A stretch of DNA of 5,213 bases from the NCBI GenBank assembly GCA_023422775.1, contig JAFAGM010000101.1, forward strand, positions 1 through 5,213. Direction: 5' to 3'. Below the pieces are notes generated by a model. The model saw nothing but the letters and a program-made list of their open reading frames with translations, made no database searches and had not been told where the DNA came from. This DNA is from Pseudomonadota bacterium. GTDB lineage: Bacteria > Pseudomonadota > Alphaproteobacteria > Rhizobiales > Xanthobacteraceae. Below, one piece after another: positions 1 through 5,213 of this stretch. The position numbers were made by a program, and so were the translations under genes. Position 1 is the stretch's first letter, and every line of letters begins with the position of its first letter.

Positions 1-2267
1 ATCATCATGCGGAGCGCGAGCGCCTGTTCAGCGCCGCGGTCGAATCGTCCAACGACGCCATCATCACGATGTCGCTCGACGGCACGATCACCGGCTGGAA
101 TTCGGCGGCGGAGCGGTTGTTCGGTTACACTGCGACGGAAGCCGTGGGCGAGAACATCACGTTGCTCGTCCCCGAGGACCGGTTGCCGGAGATCCAGGAC
201 GCGTTGCGCCGGATCGGCTGGGGCGAAAGCATCGAACACAACGAAACGATGCGCCGGCGAAAGGACGGTCGGCGAATAGAGGTCTCGCTCAGCATCTCCC
301 CGATCAAGTCACCTTCGGGCGCAACCATCGGCATCTCGAAAGTGGTCCGCGACATCACCGATGCGAACAAGACCAGGCAGGTGCTGCGGCAACAGGCCGA
401 GGAGCTTCGCCGCATCTTCGAGACCTCGCAGGACCTGATCATGGTGATGGACTCCCGGGGCACCTTGGTTCAGGTCAGCCCGAGCTGCGAAACCGTACTG
501 GGCTACAGGCCGGAGGAAATGATCGGGCGCAGCGCCGTCGATTTCATACATCCCGACCATCTCGAGACGTCCCGCGAGGAAATGCGCGCGGCGCGACGCG
601 GATTGCGCCCGAAGATCTCCGATACGCGCGGCATTCACAAGGACGGGCATGCCGTGTGGCTGTCCTGGCTCGGCACATGGTCCGACCCGGTCAAGCGGTT
701 TTTCTTCGTCGGCCGCGACATGACCGAAAGCCGGCAGGTGCAGGAAACGTTGCGCGAAAGCGCGCAGCTGGCCCGCGGCATCATCGACACCGCGCTCGAT
801 GCCTTTGTCCAGATCGACGCGCAGGGCATCATCCGGGACTGGAACACGCAGGCCGAGAATCTGCTGGGCTGGCGGCGCGACGAAGCGCTCGGCAAGAACG
901 CGTTCGAACTGATGGGCCGGCTGGACGGGCAAGGCCCGCTCAAGCTGGCCCTGCAGGCCTTCCTGGTTTCCCGCGACTTTGTGGTTCGCCAGCCCCGCCG
1001 CGAGCTCCAGGTCCGGCGGCGGGACGGAACGGAGATCACGGCCGAGCTGAGCATTGCCGCGCTGCGAACGCGCGACGGATTCCTGTTCAACGCATTTCTC
1101 CGCGATCTTACCGACAGGATCGCCGCCGAGGAGCGCATCAGGCAGGCCGAAAAGATGGAGGCGATGGGCCAGCTCACCGGCGGCATCGCGCACGACTTCA
1201 ACAACATCCTGACGGTGATCACCGGAACGATCGAAATCCTGGCGGATGCCGTGAAGGGCGAACCGCAGCTCGCCGCCATCACGCAGATGATCGACGAAGC
1301 GGCGTCGCGCGGCGCCGACCTCACGCAGCAGTTGCTGGCGTTCGCGCGCAAGCAGCCGCTCGAACCGAAGGAAACCGATGTCAATACGCTGATCATCGAT
1401 ACCGCGAAGCTGCTGCAGCGGACGCTCGGCGAGCACGTTGAAATTGAATCGGTCTTCGCGGACGAAGTCTGCCCGGCCATCGTCGACCCCAATCAACTGG
1501 CCACCGCGATCCTCAATCTTGCCCTCAACGCCCGCGACGCCATGCCGGACGGCGGCAAGCTGATCATCGAGACCGGAACGGTCGTGCTCGATGAGAACTA
1601 TGCCAGGATGCACGGCGACGTCCGGCCCGGCAGCTACGCCATGATTGCCGTCAGCGATACCGGGACCGGCATTCCGGCCGACATGCTCGACAAGGTGTTC
1701 AATCCGTTCTTCACGTCGAAGGGACCCGGCAAGGGCACCGGACTTGGACTGAGCATGGTGTACGGCTTCGTCAAGCAATCCGCCGGCCACATCATGATCT
1801 ACAGCGAAGAGGGCCACGGCACGACGATCAAGATGTACCTGCCGCCGGCCGCGCAAATCCTGCCGGCCGTCGAAGCGACGCTCGCGCCGACCGTCGAAGG
1901 CGGCCACGAAACGATCCTTGTCGTGGAGGACGACAAGCTGGTGCGTGAATATGTTCTGACGCAGCTGCACTCGCTCGGCTACGTCACGATGGATGCGGCG
2001 AACGCGGCCGAGGCGCTCGCGATCGTCCAGGCGGGTCATTCGTTCGACCTGCTGTTCACCGACGTGATCATGCCCGGCCTGAACGGCCGCCAGCTCGCCA
2101 ACGAGATGTTGAAGGTCAAGCCCGAACTGAAGGTGCTGTACACCTCAGGCTACACGGAAAACGCGATCATTCATCACGGCCGGCTCGACGAAGGCGTGCT
2201 GCTGCTCGCCAAACCCTACCGGAAATCGGATATGGCGATCATGATCCGCAAAGCGCTCGCCGACTAG
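1..2267 (+). CDS. Multi-PAS hybrid sensor histidine kinase with C-terminal receiver domain (5' end outside window)
   Basis: A sensor kinase that would autophosphorylate on histidine and pass phosphate to aspartate. The reading frame is open from base 3, and the 22 codons before the first internal ATG (base 69) already encode the start of a PAS domain, so the gene begins upstream and 69 is not the true start. Numbering from that Met: PAS1 ends near 97 (RRKDGRR); PAS2 about 113-222; PAS3 about 234-350, with the typical DWNTQAENLLGW stretch; HisKA about 360-430 with GGIAHDFNN and phosphoacceptor His375 (bases 1191-1193), HPK4-like; ATPase domain with N-box NLALNARDAMPDGG (483-496), DTGTG (530-534) and GKGTGLGL (554-561); receiver 614-728 with acidic pair Asp621/Asp622, phosphoacceptor Asp665 (2061-2063), Thr692 and Lys715. 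All catalytic residues are present. No membrane segment is visible in this part. No HPt or DNA-binding domain follows the receiver. The signal is unknown; I see no FixL-type heme histidine in the PAS domains shown. It converges on the FixJ-like gene. Confidence 0.95.
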   Translation, partial: HHAERERLFSAAVESSNDAIITMSLDGTITGWNSAAERLFGYTATEAVGENITLLVPEDRLPEIQDALRRIGWGESIEHNETMRRRKDGRRIEVSLSISPIKSPSGATIGISKVVRDITDANKTRQVLRQQAEELRRIFETSQDLIMVMDSRGTLVQVSPSCETVLGYRPEEMIGRSAVDFIHPDHLETSREEMRAARRGLRPKISDTRGIHKDGHAVWLSWLGTWSDPVKRFFFVGRDMTESRQVQETLRESAQLARGIIDTALDAFVQIDAQGIIRDWNTQAENLLGWRRDEALGKNAFELMGRLDGQGPLKLALQAFLVSRDFVVRQPRRELQVRRRDGTEITAELSIAALRTRDGFLFNAFLRDLTDRIAAEERIRQAEKMEAMGQLTGGIAHDFNNILTVITGTIEILADAVKGEPQLAAITQMIDEAASRGADLTQQLLAFARKQPLEPKETDVNTLIIDTAKLLQRTLGEHVEIESVFADEVCPAIVDPNQLATAILNLALNARDAMPDGGKLIIETGTVVLDENYARMHGDVRPGSYAMIAVSDTGTGIPADMLDKVFNPFFTSKGPGKGTGLGLSMVYGFVKQSAGHIMIYSEEGHGTTIKMYLPPAAQILPAVEATLAPTVEGGHETILVVEDDKLVREYVLTQLHSLGYVTMDAANAAEALAIVQAGHSFDLLFTDVIMPGLNGRQLANEMLKVKPELKVLYTSGYTENAIIHHGRLDEGVLLLAKPYRKSDMAIMIRKALAD

Positions 2268-2280
2268 GCCGACATCAGGC

Positions 2281-2385
2281 CTAGAGCCTTTTCGTTCCGA
2301 TTGAATCGGAACGGGGCTCTAGATTCTTGTCTTGACGCGTTTTCTTCACGCGAACCGGTTTCCACTTCGCTGGAAAACGCTCTAG
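2281..2385. repeat. 105-bp palindromic intergenic repeat made of two hairpins bounded by CTAGAGC/GCTCTAG
   Basis: The element fills most of the gap between two convergent stop codons (14 bp from one, 8 bp from the other). Hairpin 1 (2281-2322): outer arms CTAGAGCC (2281-2288) and GGCTCTAG (2315-2322); inner perfect 10-bp arms CGTTCCGATT (2293-2302) and AATCGGAACG (2304-2313). Hairpin 2 (2337-2380): outer arms GCGTTTTC (2337-2344) and GAAAACGC (2373-2380); inner arms GCGAA (2350-2354) and TTCGC (2366-2370). A third GCTCTAG (2379-2385) closes the element and is complementary to its first 7 bases. From memory this resembles a high-copy intergenic repeat of Bradyrhizobium and relatives; no search was made. 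Its position suits a transcription barrier or mRNA 3'-end stabiliser for both neighbours, which is inference. No T-run follows either hairpin in a standard terminator pattern. Confidence 0.85.
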
Positions 2386-2392
2386 TGAAGGC

Positions 2393-3028
2393 TCATGCCT
2401 GACGTTGGGTGGTCATCACGATCCGCACCAGATCGGCGGCGTTCCGCGCGCCGAGTTTCTTCATGATGTTGGCGCGGTGATCCTCGATCGTGCGCGGACT
2501 GATCCCGAGATGCCGCCCCGCTTCCTTGTTGGAAGCGCCCGAGGTGAACTGCTCCAGCACCTCGCGTTCGCGCCGCGTGAGCGGCTCGCGTCCGGGAAAA
2601 TGCAGCGTCGCAATCCGGGAAGCCGCACTTTGCGCCTGCCGGCGCGCGTAAGCCTCGATCGCCTCGTCGAGCCGCGCGACGATTTCGCTGCCGCGAAACG
2701 GCTTTTCGATGAAGTCGAGCGCGCCGCTCTTGATGGCGCTGACCGCCATGGAGATATCGCCCTGCCCGGAAATCATGAAAATCGGCGCCGGATAATCCTC
2801 GCCGTGGAGTTCCTTGAGGATATCGAGACCGGACTTGCCGGGGATATGCACATCGAGCAGGATGCAGGATGGCGTTCTGGTTCGCGCAACTGCCAGCAAC
2901 GCCGCACCGTCCGCGAAACATATGACCTGATAGCCACCTGCCGTCAGGACCATCGAAAGCGTATCGCGAACAGCAGGGTCGTCATCGACTACGAAAATCT
3001 CCCCGCGGGAGGGGACTTTTTCAGTCAT
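2393..3028 (-). CDS. FixJ/NarL-family response regulator (receiver plus LuxR-type HTH)
   Basis: A 211-residue two-component transcription regulator: phosphorylation of the receiver is expected to control DNA binding by the C-terminal helix-turn-helix. The receiver spans about 9-125, with acidic cluster Asp15-Asp17, phosphoacceptor Asp59 (ILLDVHIPG), Ser87 in the FMISGQGD switch region and Lys109 in FIEKPF. The LuxR/GerE-type HTH spans about 148-205 (LTRREREVLEQF, then SNKEAGRHLGISPRTIEDHR). Length and layout match FixJ-type regulators, but the same fold is shared by many paralogues, so I do not call it FixJ itself. The ATG at 3028 gives a normal N-terminus; the only purine-rich stretch upstream is GGGCGA, a weak ribosome site, and the nearby upstream ATGs (3035, 3042) are out of frame. 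It converges on the hybrid kinase, which makes that kinase a candidate partner, unproven. It is probably transcribed alone. Confidence 0.93.
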   Translation of the reverse strand: MTEKVPSRGEIFVVDDDPAVRDTLSMVLTAGGYQVICFADGAALLAVARTRTPSCILLDVHIPGKSGLDILKELHGEDYPAPIFMISGQGDISMAVSAIKSGALDFIEKPFRGSEIVARLDEAIEAYARRQAQSAASRIATLHFPGREPLTRREREVLEQFTSGASNKEAGRHLGISPRTIEDHRANIMKKLGARNAADLVRIVMTTQRQA

Positions 3029-3060
3029 GTTGCATCGCCCATGCGTGGTGGAAAGTGACG

Positions 3061-3120
3061 CACACTCGGATAGCGGTATCCAATACCATACCTAAACAAA
3101 CGCTACCGTATTTGTACGAG
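3061..3120 (-). promoter_or_regulatory. Candidate promoter/operator region of the FixJ-like regulator gene
   Basis: This lower-GC patch (27 of 60 bases G or C) starts 33 bp upstream of the regulator's ATG. It contains an inverted pair GGTAT (3075-3079) and ATACC (3083-3087) with a 3-base spacer, and a second ATACC directly behind it (3088-3092). TAGCG (3071-3075) and CGCTA (3101-3105) form a wider inverted pair. I find no good -35/-10 pair for the housekeeping sigma factor, so the role rests on position, composition and symmetry. Autoregulation by the neighbouring regulator is possible but is inference. Confidence 0.3.
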
Positions 3121-3130
3121 ACCGCGGCTT

Positions 3131-3180
3131 ATCGCACAAGTAGCAACGCGTTCAGTCGAGGCTGCGCCTGATCGCACAAG
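3131..3180. repeat. 10-bp direct repeat ATCGCACAAG, two copies 40 bp apart
   Basis: Identical copies stand at 3131-3140 and 3171-3180, offset by exactly 40 bp, which is close to four helical turns, so both would face nearly the same side of the DNA. They lie about 100-150 bp upstream of the FixJ-like gene. Two binding sites for one regulator would look like this, but a chance match is quite possible in a gap of this size. Confidence 0.4.
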
Positions 3181-3281
3181 CAAGCGCCGGCGAAGTATCG
3201 GTCGGTGGCCAGGAAAGTTCCGCCAACATGCTGGACGATGCTTCACCCGCTGCATGAAAGCTGCCGCCTCCCTGCAGGCCT

Positions 3282-3303
3282 GCGTCGCCAATCCTGGCGA
3301 CGC
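3282..3303 (-). terminator. Perfect 9-bp GC-rich stem-loop behind the chemotaxis operon
   Basis: Arms GCGTCGCCA (3282-3290) and TGGCGACGC (3295-3303) are exactly complementary around a 4-base loop, starting 48 bp past the stop codon of the PilZ-like gene. There is no T-run on either side, so it does not fit the classical intrinsic terminator. A role as an mRNA 3'-end stabiliser or a U-tract-less terminator is inferred from strength and position. Confidence 0.35.
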
Positions 3304-3324
3304 GCTCCAACGCCCCATGCCCGC

Positions 3325-3345
3325 GCAGGCGCGCCGGCCGCCTGC
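3325..3345 (-). terminator. 7-bp stem-loop directly behind the PilZ-like gene
   Basis: Arms GCAGGCG (3325-3331) and CGCCTGC (3339-3345) flank a 7-base loop, 6 bp past the stop codon. It has no T-run. With the stronger hairpin further on it may mark the operon's 3' end; GC-rich DNA also forms such stems by chance. Confidence 0.28.
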
Positions 3346-3351
3346 ACGACC

Positions 3352-3675
3352 TCAGGCCATCCGCTCGTCGGCCTTCGACGACGCGCCCTGCCGCTTCTTG
3401 GCGTGCTTGCCCCGCAGGAATTGAATGTCCATTTCCGTGCCGTTGACGCGGACGAGTTCGCACCGGCGATAGGCAAGGCCGGTCGACGACAGCAGCAGGA
3501 AAAACTCCTTGAGATTGAGACCCTGAATGGAACCTTCAACCGTCAGCGTCGCGTCGGTATCCGAGATCGAATTGAGCTGGCAATCCCGCCGCCAGGTTCC
3601 GTCGATGGCCATGATGCAGACATCATAGCCACGGCTGAATGTGACCCTTTCCGTGGCCTTGCCGTCCTCGGTCAT
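3352..3675 (-). CDS. Small PilZ-domain-like protein, last gene of the chemotaxis operon
   Basis: A 107-residue soluble protein whose body (about 10-88) has the look of a PilZ beta-barrel: ERVTFSRGYDV, then the strands around DCQLNSISDTDATLTVEG, LNLKEFFLLLSSTGLAYRR and CELVRVNGTEMDIQFLRG. PilZ domains usually bind c-di-GMP and adjust motility, polysaccharide or flagellar output. The usual [D/N]xSxxG ligand motif is degenerate here: Ser36 stands at the D/N place and Asp41 at the glycine, with only Ser38 kept, and no clean RxxxR precedes it. The tail (89-107) is basic and probably disordered. The ATG at 3675 lies 3 bp after the cheR stop codon, with AGGA inside the end of cheR at a 9-base spacing, so translation is probably coupled to cheR. 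The family call is by pattern recognition; ligand binding is doubtful. Confidence 0.75.
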   Translation of the reverse strand: MTEDGKATERVTFSRGYDVCIMAIDGTWRRDCQLNSISDTDATLTVEGSIQGLNLKEFFLLLSSTGLAYRRCELVRVNGTEMDIQFLRGKHAKKRQGASSKADERMA

Positions 3676-3678
3676 CGC

Positions 3679-4551
3679 TCACCGTCCTGCCATCGCGGCT
3701 ACTCGCGGCATCGCCATTGCGTTCTGTCCGGCTGCTGCGCGCGCGCCGCTCGGCCGATAGAGCCCGCGCTTGTCCGGGAACGGCTTGAAGACATCCGTCA
3801 GGCCGACAACGGTCTCCGCCGCCCCCAGCACCAGGAAGCCATCCGGTTCCATCGTCCTGGCGAGACGGCCGAAGACGTTGATCTTGGTGTCCTGATCGAA
3901 ATAGATCAGAACGTTCCGGCAGAAGACGACGTCGAAGGCGCCGAGCTGGGAGAAGTCGTGCAGCAGATTCAGTTGCCGGTGCTGAATCATGGCGCGAATG
4001 TCAGGGCTGATCTGCCAGAGTTCGCCGTTCTGCTTGAAGTACTTGACGAGCAATTGGATCGGAAGGCCGCGCTGGACCTCGAACTGGCTGTAGATGCCCG
4101 ACTTCGATTTTTCCAGCACTTCCTGCGACAGGTCGGTTGCGACGATGTCGACCCGCCATCCGGCAAGCGCCACACCCATTTCCTTCAGGCACATCGCGAG
4201 CGAGTACGGCTCCTGGCCTGTCGATCCGGCGGCGCACCAGATCCGGATGCTCTTGCGCCCTGCGCGCGCCTTCAGCATCTCCGGCATGATCGAATCACGG
4301 AAGTGTTCGAACGGTATCTTGTCGCGAAAGAAGAAGGTCTCGTTGGTGGTCATGGCTTCGACCACCTGCGTGACGATCGCGGAGGACCCGCCTTTCATCT
4401 TCTGCACGAGGTCTTCGATGCCGGACACGCCGCATTTGCGCGCAAGCGGAAGCAGGCGGCTTTCGATCAGGTACTGCTTGTCTGCAGACAGATCGAGGCC
4501 TGAATGATCTTTCAGAGTCTTGCGCAGGTAGTCGTAGTCTGGCGGGGTCAC
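3679..4551 (-). CDS. cheR: Chemotaxis protein methyltransferase CheR (GTG start)
   Basis: A 290-residue cytoplasmic enzyme that transfers methyl groups from S-adenosylmethionine to glutamates of methyl-accepting chemotaxis proteins during adaptation. The helical N-terminal domain spans about 1-70 (YDYLRKTLKDHSGLDL, ending in TTNETFFFRD at 68-77). The SAM-binding domain follows with WCAAGSTGQEPYS (105-117), VATDLS (137-142) and CRNVLIYFD (211-219), all hallmarks of CheR. The frame stays open upstream to an ATG at 4854, but that extension is Arg-rich, unlike CheR, and lies inside cheY. The GTG at 4551 gives the family start MTPPDYDYLRK, has a GAGAGG ribosome site 7 bases upstream and yields the usual length. 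The C-terminal 22 or so residues are a poorly conserved Ala-rich tail. It follows cheY by 32 bp in the same direction. Confidence 0.95.
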   Translation of the reverse strand: MTPPDYDYLRKTLKDHSGLDLSADKQYLIESRLLPLARKCGVSGIEDLVQKMKGGSSAIVTQVVEAMTTNETFFFRDKIPFEHFRDSIMPEMLKARAGRKSIRIWCAAGSTGQEPYSLAMCLKEMGVALAGWRVDIVATDLSQEVLEKSKSGIYSQFEVQRGLPIQLLVKYFKQNGELWQISPDIRAMIQHRQLNLLHDFSQLGAFDVVFCRNVLIYFDQDTKINVFGRLARTMEPDGFLVLGAAETVVGLTDVFKPFPDKRGLYRPSGARAAAGQNAMAMPRVAAMAGR

Positions 4552-4558
4552 GGGAGAG

Positions 4559-4564
4559 CCTCTC
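4559..4564 (-). promoter_or_regulatory. Ribosome binding site of cheR, supporting the GTG start
   Basis: GAGAGG on the minus strand lies 7 bases before GTG 4551. It sits in the short cheY-cheR gap, outside both genes, and decides against the longer ATG-initiated frame that would overlap cheY. Confidence 0.7.
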
Positions 4565-4583
4565 GAGGGCACGCGTATTGGGT

Positions 4584-4973
4584 TTAAGCCGGGTTCTGTT
4601 CCGCGAGCTCGATCAGGCCGACTTCCCGAAACTTCGCCGCAACGATTTCCCTGTCGAACGGCTTCATGATGTACTCGTCGGCGCCGGCATGCAGCGCACG
4701 CGAGATGTGGTCTACGCCGTTCTCGGTAGTGCAGAACACGACCTTGGGCGCGTCGCCGCCCGGCAATCGGCGCAGGTTGCCGAGGAACTCGTAACCGTCC
4801 ATGACGGGCATGTTCCAGTCCAGCAGAACCGCGTCGGGCATGGCGAGTTTGCACGCTTCGAGCGCCTTCTCGCCGTCCTCGGCTTCGGTGATCTGGAAAT
4901 GCATTTCCTCCAGGATGCGGCGCGCGATCTTCCGCACGACACCGGAATCATCGACAACAAGGCATGTTTTCAT
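4584..4973 (-). CDS. cheY: Chemotaxis response regulator CheY (single receiver domain)
   Basis: A 129-residue stand-alone receiver. It should accept phosphate from CheA and bind the flagellar switch, or act as a phosphate sink if a second CheY exists. Seen in the sequence: acidic pair Asp8/Asp9 (CLVVDDSGVVRK), phosphoacceptor Asp52 in LLDWNMPVMDGYEFL, which closely matches the E. coli CheY site including the Trp after the Asp, Thr82 in the switch region VVFCTTEN, Tyr101 at the place of the E. coli rotameric Tyr106, and Lys104 in IMKPF. There is no output domain. The start is firm: GGAGG with 8-base spacing to the ATG. It lies 43 bp after cheW and 32 bp before cheR, all on one strand, so one transcript is likely. 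The chemotaxis role follows from these neighbours and the CheY-like switch residues. Confidence 0.94.
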   Translation of the reverse strand: MKTCLVVDDSGVVRKIARRILEEMHFQITEAEDGEKALEACKLAMPDAVLLDWNMPVMDGYEFLGNLRRLPGGDAPKVVFCTTENGVDHISRALHAGADEYIMKPFDREIVAAKFREVGLIELAEQNPA

Positions 4974-4981
4974 TTTTTCGG

Positions 4982-4986
4982 CCTCC
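4982..4986 (-). promoter_or_regulatory. Strong ribosome binding site of cheY
   Basis: GGAGG on the minus strand lies 8 bases before the cheY ATG and just after the cheW stop codon. It is the best Shine-Dalgarno match in the window and suggests CheY is translated well from the polycistronic mRNA. Confidence 0.8.
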
Positions 4987-5016
4987 GGGCTTGACTAGCG
5001 GCGTATTCGAACCGGG

Positions 5017-5213
5017 CTATGCCGCGATAGCTGTGTTGGGCACGATTTCGAGGACGCGATCGACGTCGAGGACGACCATGAGCTGGCCGTCGAGGCGGTG
5101 GACGCCGCCGGCGAGCTTGGCGAAGCGCGGATCGAGGTTGACGGGGTTTTCCTCGCGGCCGTCATCGGGGAGGCGCAGCACCTCGCCGATCTGGTCGATC
5201 AGGAGCCCATAGG
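5017..5213 (-). CDS. cheW: Chemotaxis coupling protein CheW (C-terminal 64 residues; start outside window)
   Basis: The minus strand from the right edge reads YGLLIDQIGEVLRL, then NLDPRFAKLAGGVHRLDG, QLMVVLDVDRVLEI, and ends at TAG (5017-5019). This is the typical end of a CheW/SH3-like coupling domain: the strand leading into VDxIxEVL, a loop, then the final strand with LxVDxVL. CheW bridges chemoreceptors and the kinase CheA at the membrane arrays. About 64 residues are visible, so more than half of a typical CheW of 150-170 residues lies beyond the window. A CheA C-terminal regulatory domain has a similar fold and could in principle end this way, but the short form followed directly by cheY favours CheW. 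It is the most upstream visible gene of the cheW-cheY-cheR-pilZ-like series. Confidence 0.88.
   Translation of the reverse strand, partial: YGLLIDQIGEVLRLPDDGREENPVNLDPRFAKLAGGVHRLDGQLMVVLDVDRVLEIVPNTAIAA

Larger units (their letters stand above)
3029..3351. other. 323-bp intergenic region between the regulator and the chemotaxis operon
   Basis: No convincing gene lies here. The part next to the regulator (3061-3120) is about 45% GC, clearly lower than the surrounding coding DNA, as expected of a control region read leftward. The middle carries a 10-bp direct repeat. The right end carries two GC-rich hairpins just past the last chemotaxis gene. Open frames across the region on the minus strand give low-complexity Arg/Ala-rich or unrecognised peptides without ribosome sites, so I leave them out. 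Confidence 0.7.

Noticed and set aside
69..71. ATG at base 69 as the start of the hybrid kinase
   Set aside because: The upstream in-frame codons to the window edge encode the beginning of the same PAS domain (ERLFSAAVESSNDAIIT), so the real start is outside the window.
309..2039. Long minus-strand open frame (576 codons) opposite the hybrid kinase
   Set aside because: It is the antisense shadow of a clearly coding GC-rich gene; the peptide is Arg/Asp/His-rich with no recognisable domain, and the plus frame has every kinase motif intact.
2281..2322. Hairpin 1 as a classical intrinsic terminator of the kinase gene
   Set aside because: The bases after the stem are only mildly T-rich (ATTCTTGTCTTG) and the stem belongs to a larger repeat, so I annotate the element and not a terminator.
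2405..3058. Plus-strand open frame opposite the FixJ-like regulator
   Set aside because: The minus-strand product has complete receiver and HTH domains; the plus-strand peptide matches nothing I recognise.
3103..3318. 71-codon minus-strand open frame in the intergenic gap
   Set aside because: No ribosome site, unrecognised Arg-rich peptide, and it overlaps the hairpin and direct repeat. I could not support it as a gene, though a small unknown protein cannot be excluded.
3152..3463. Minus-strand open frame running from inside the PilZ-like gene into the gap
   Set aside because: Its first half is out of frame within the PilZ-like gene, and the rest matches no family I know.
3205..4503. 432-codon plus-strand open frame opposite cheR and the PilZ-like gene
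   Set aside because: It spans two coupled real genes and a gap on the other strand, which is typical of a high-GC shadow frame.

Overview
The window is GC-rich, densely coded bacterial DNA that reads as an alphaproteobacterium of the Rhizobiales, most likely the Bradyrhizobium / Rhodopseudomonas / Nitrobacter group. The evidence is the GC-biased codon use, a FixJ-type regulator, a multi-PAS hybrid histidine kinase, the style of the chemotaxis genes, and a 105-bp palindromic intergenic element of a kind I remember as very common in Bradyrhizobiaceae genomes. The genus is inference and was not searched.

Layout from left to right: (1) the 3' part of a large plus-strand hybrid histidine kinase (three visible PAS domains, HisKA, ATPase, receiver), whose 5' end lies outside the window; (2) a 125-bp convergent gap almost filled by the palindromic repeat (2281-2385); (3) a complete minus-strand FixJ/NarL-type response regulator (2393-3028); (4) a 323-bp gap (3029-3351) with no convincing gene, holding the probable upstream region of the regulator, a 10-bp direct repeat spaced 40 bp, and two GC-rich hairpins behind the next operon; (5) a minus-strand chemotaxis operon transcribed from the right edge inward: cheW (3' end only), cheY, cheR and a small PilZ-like gene, separated by 43, 32 and 3 bp.

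The two halves are separate signalling modules. In the left module the sensor kinase presumably signals to transcription, with the convergent FixJ-like regulator as the nearest candidate partner. In the right module CheW couples receptors to a CheA outside the window, CheY carries the signal to the motor, CheR methylates receptors, and the PilZ-like protein is a possible but sequence-degenerate link to c-di-GMP control. No cheB lies between cheY and cheR, where many clusters have it.

I see no CRISPR array, transposase, tRNA, rRNA or phage gene, and nothing that amounts to a new defence or mobile system. The points most worth a second look are the mosaic palindromic element, the PilZ protein lacking its ligand-binding motif, the probable GTG start of cheR, and the structured gap between the modules.
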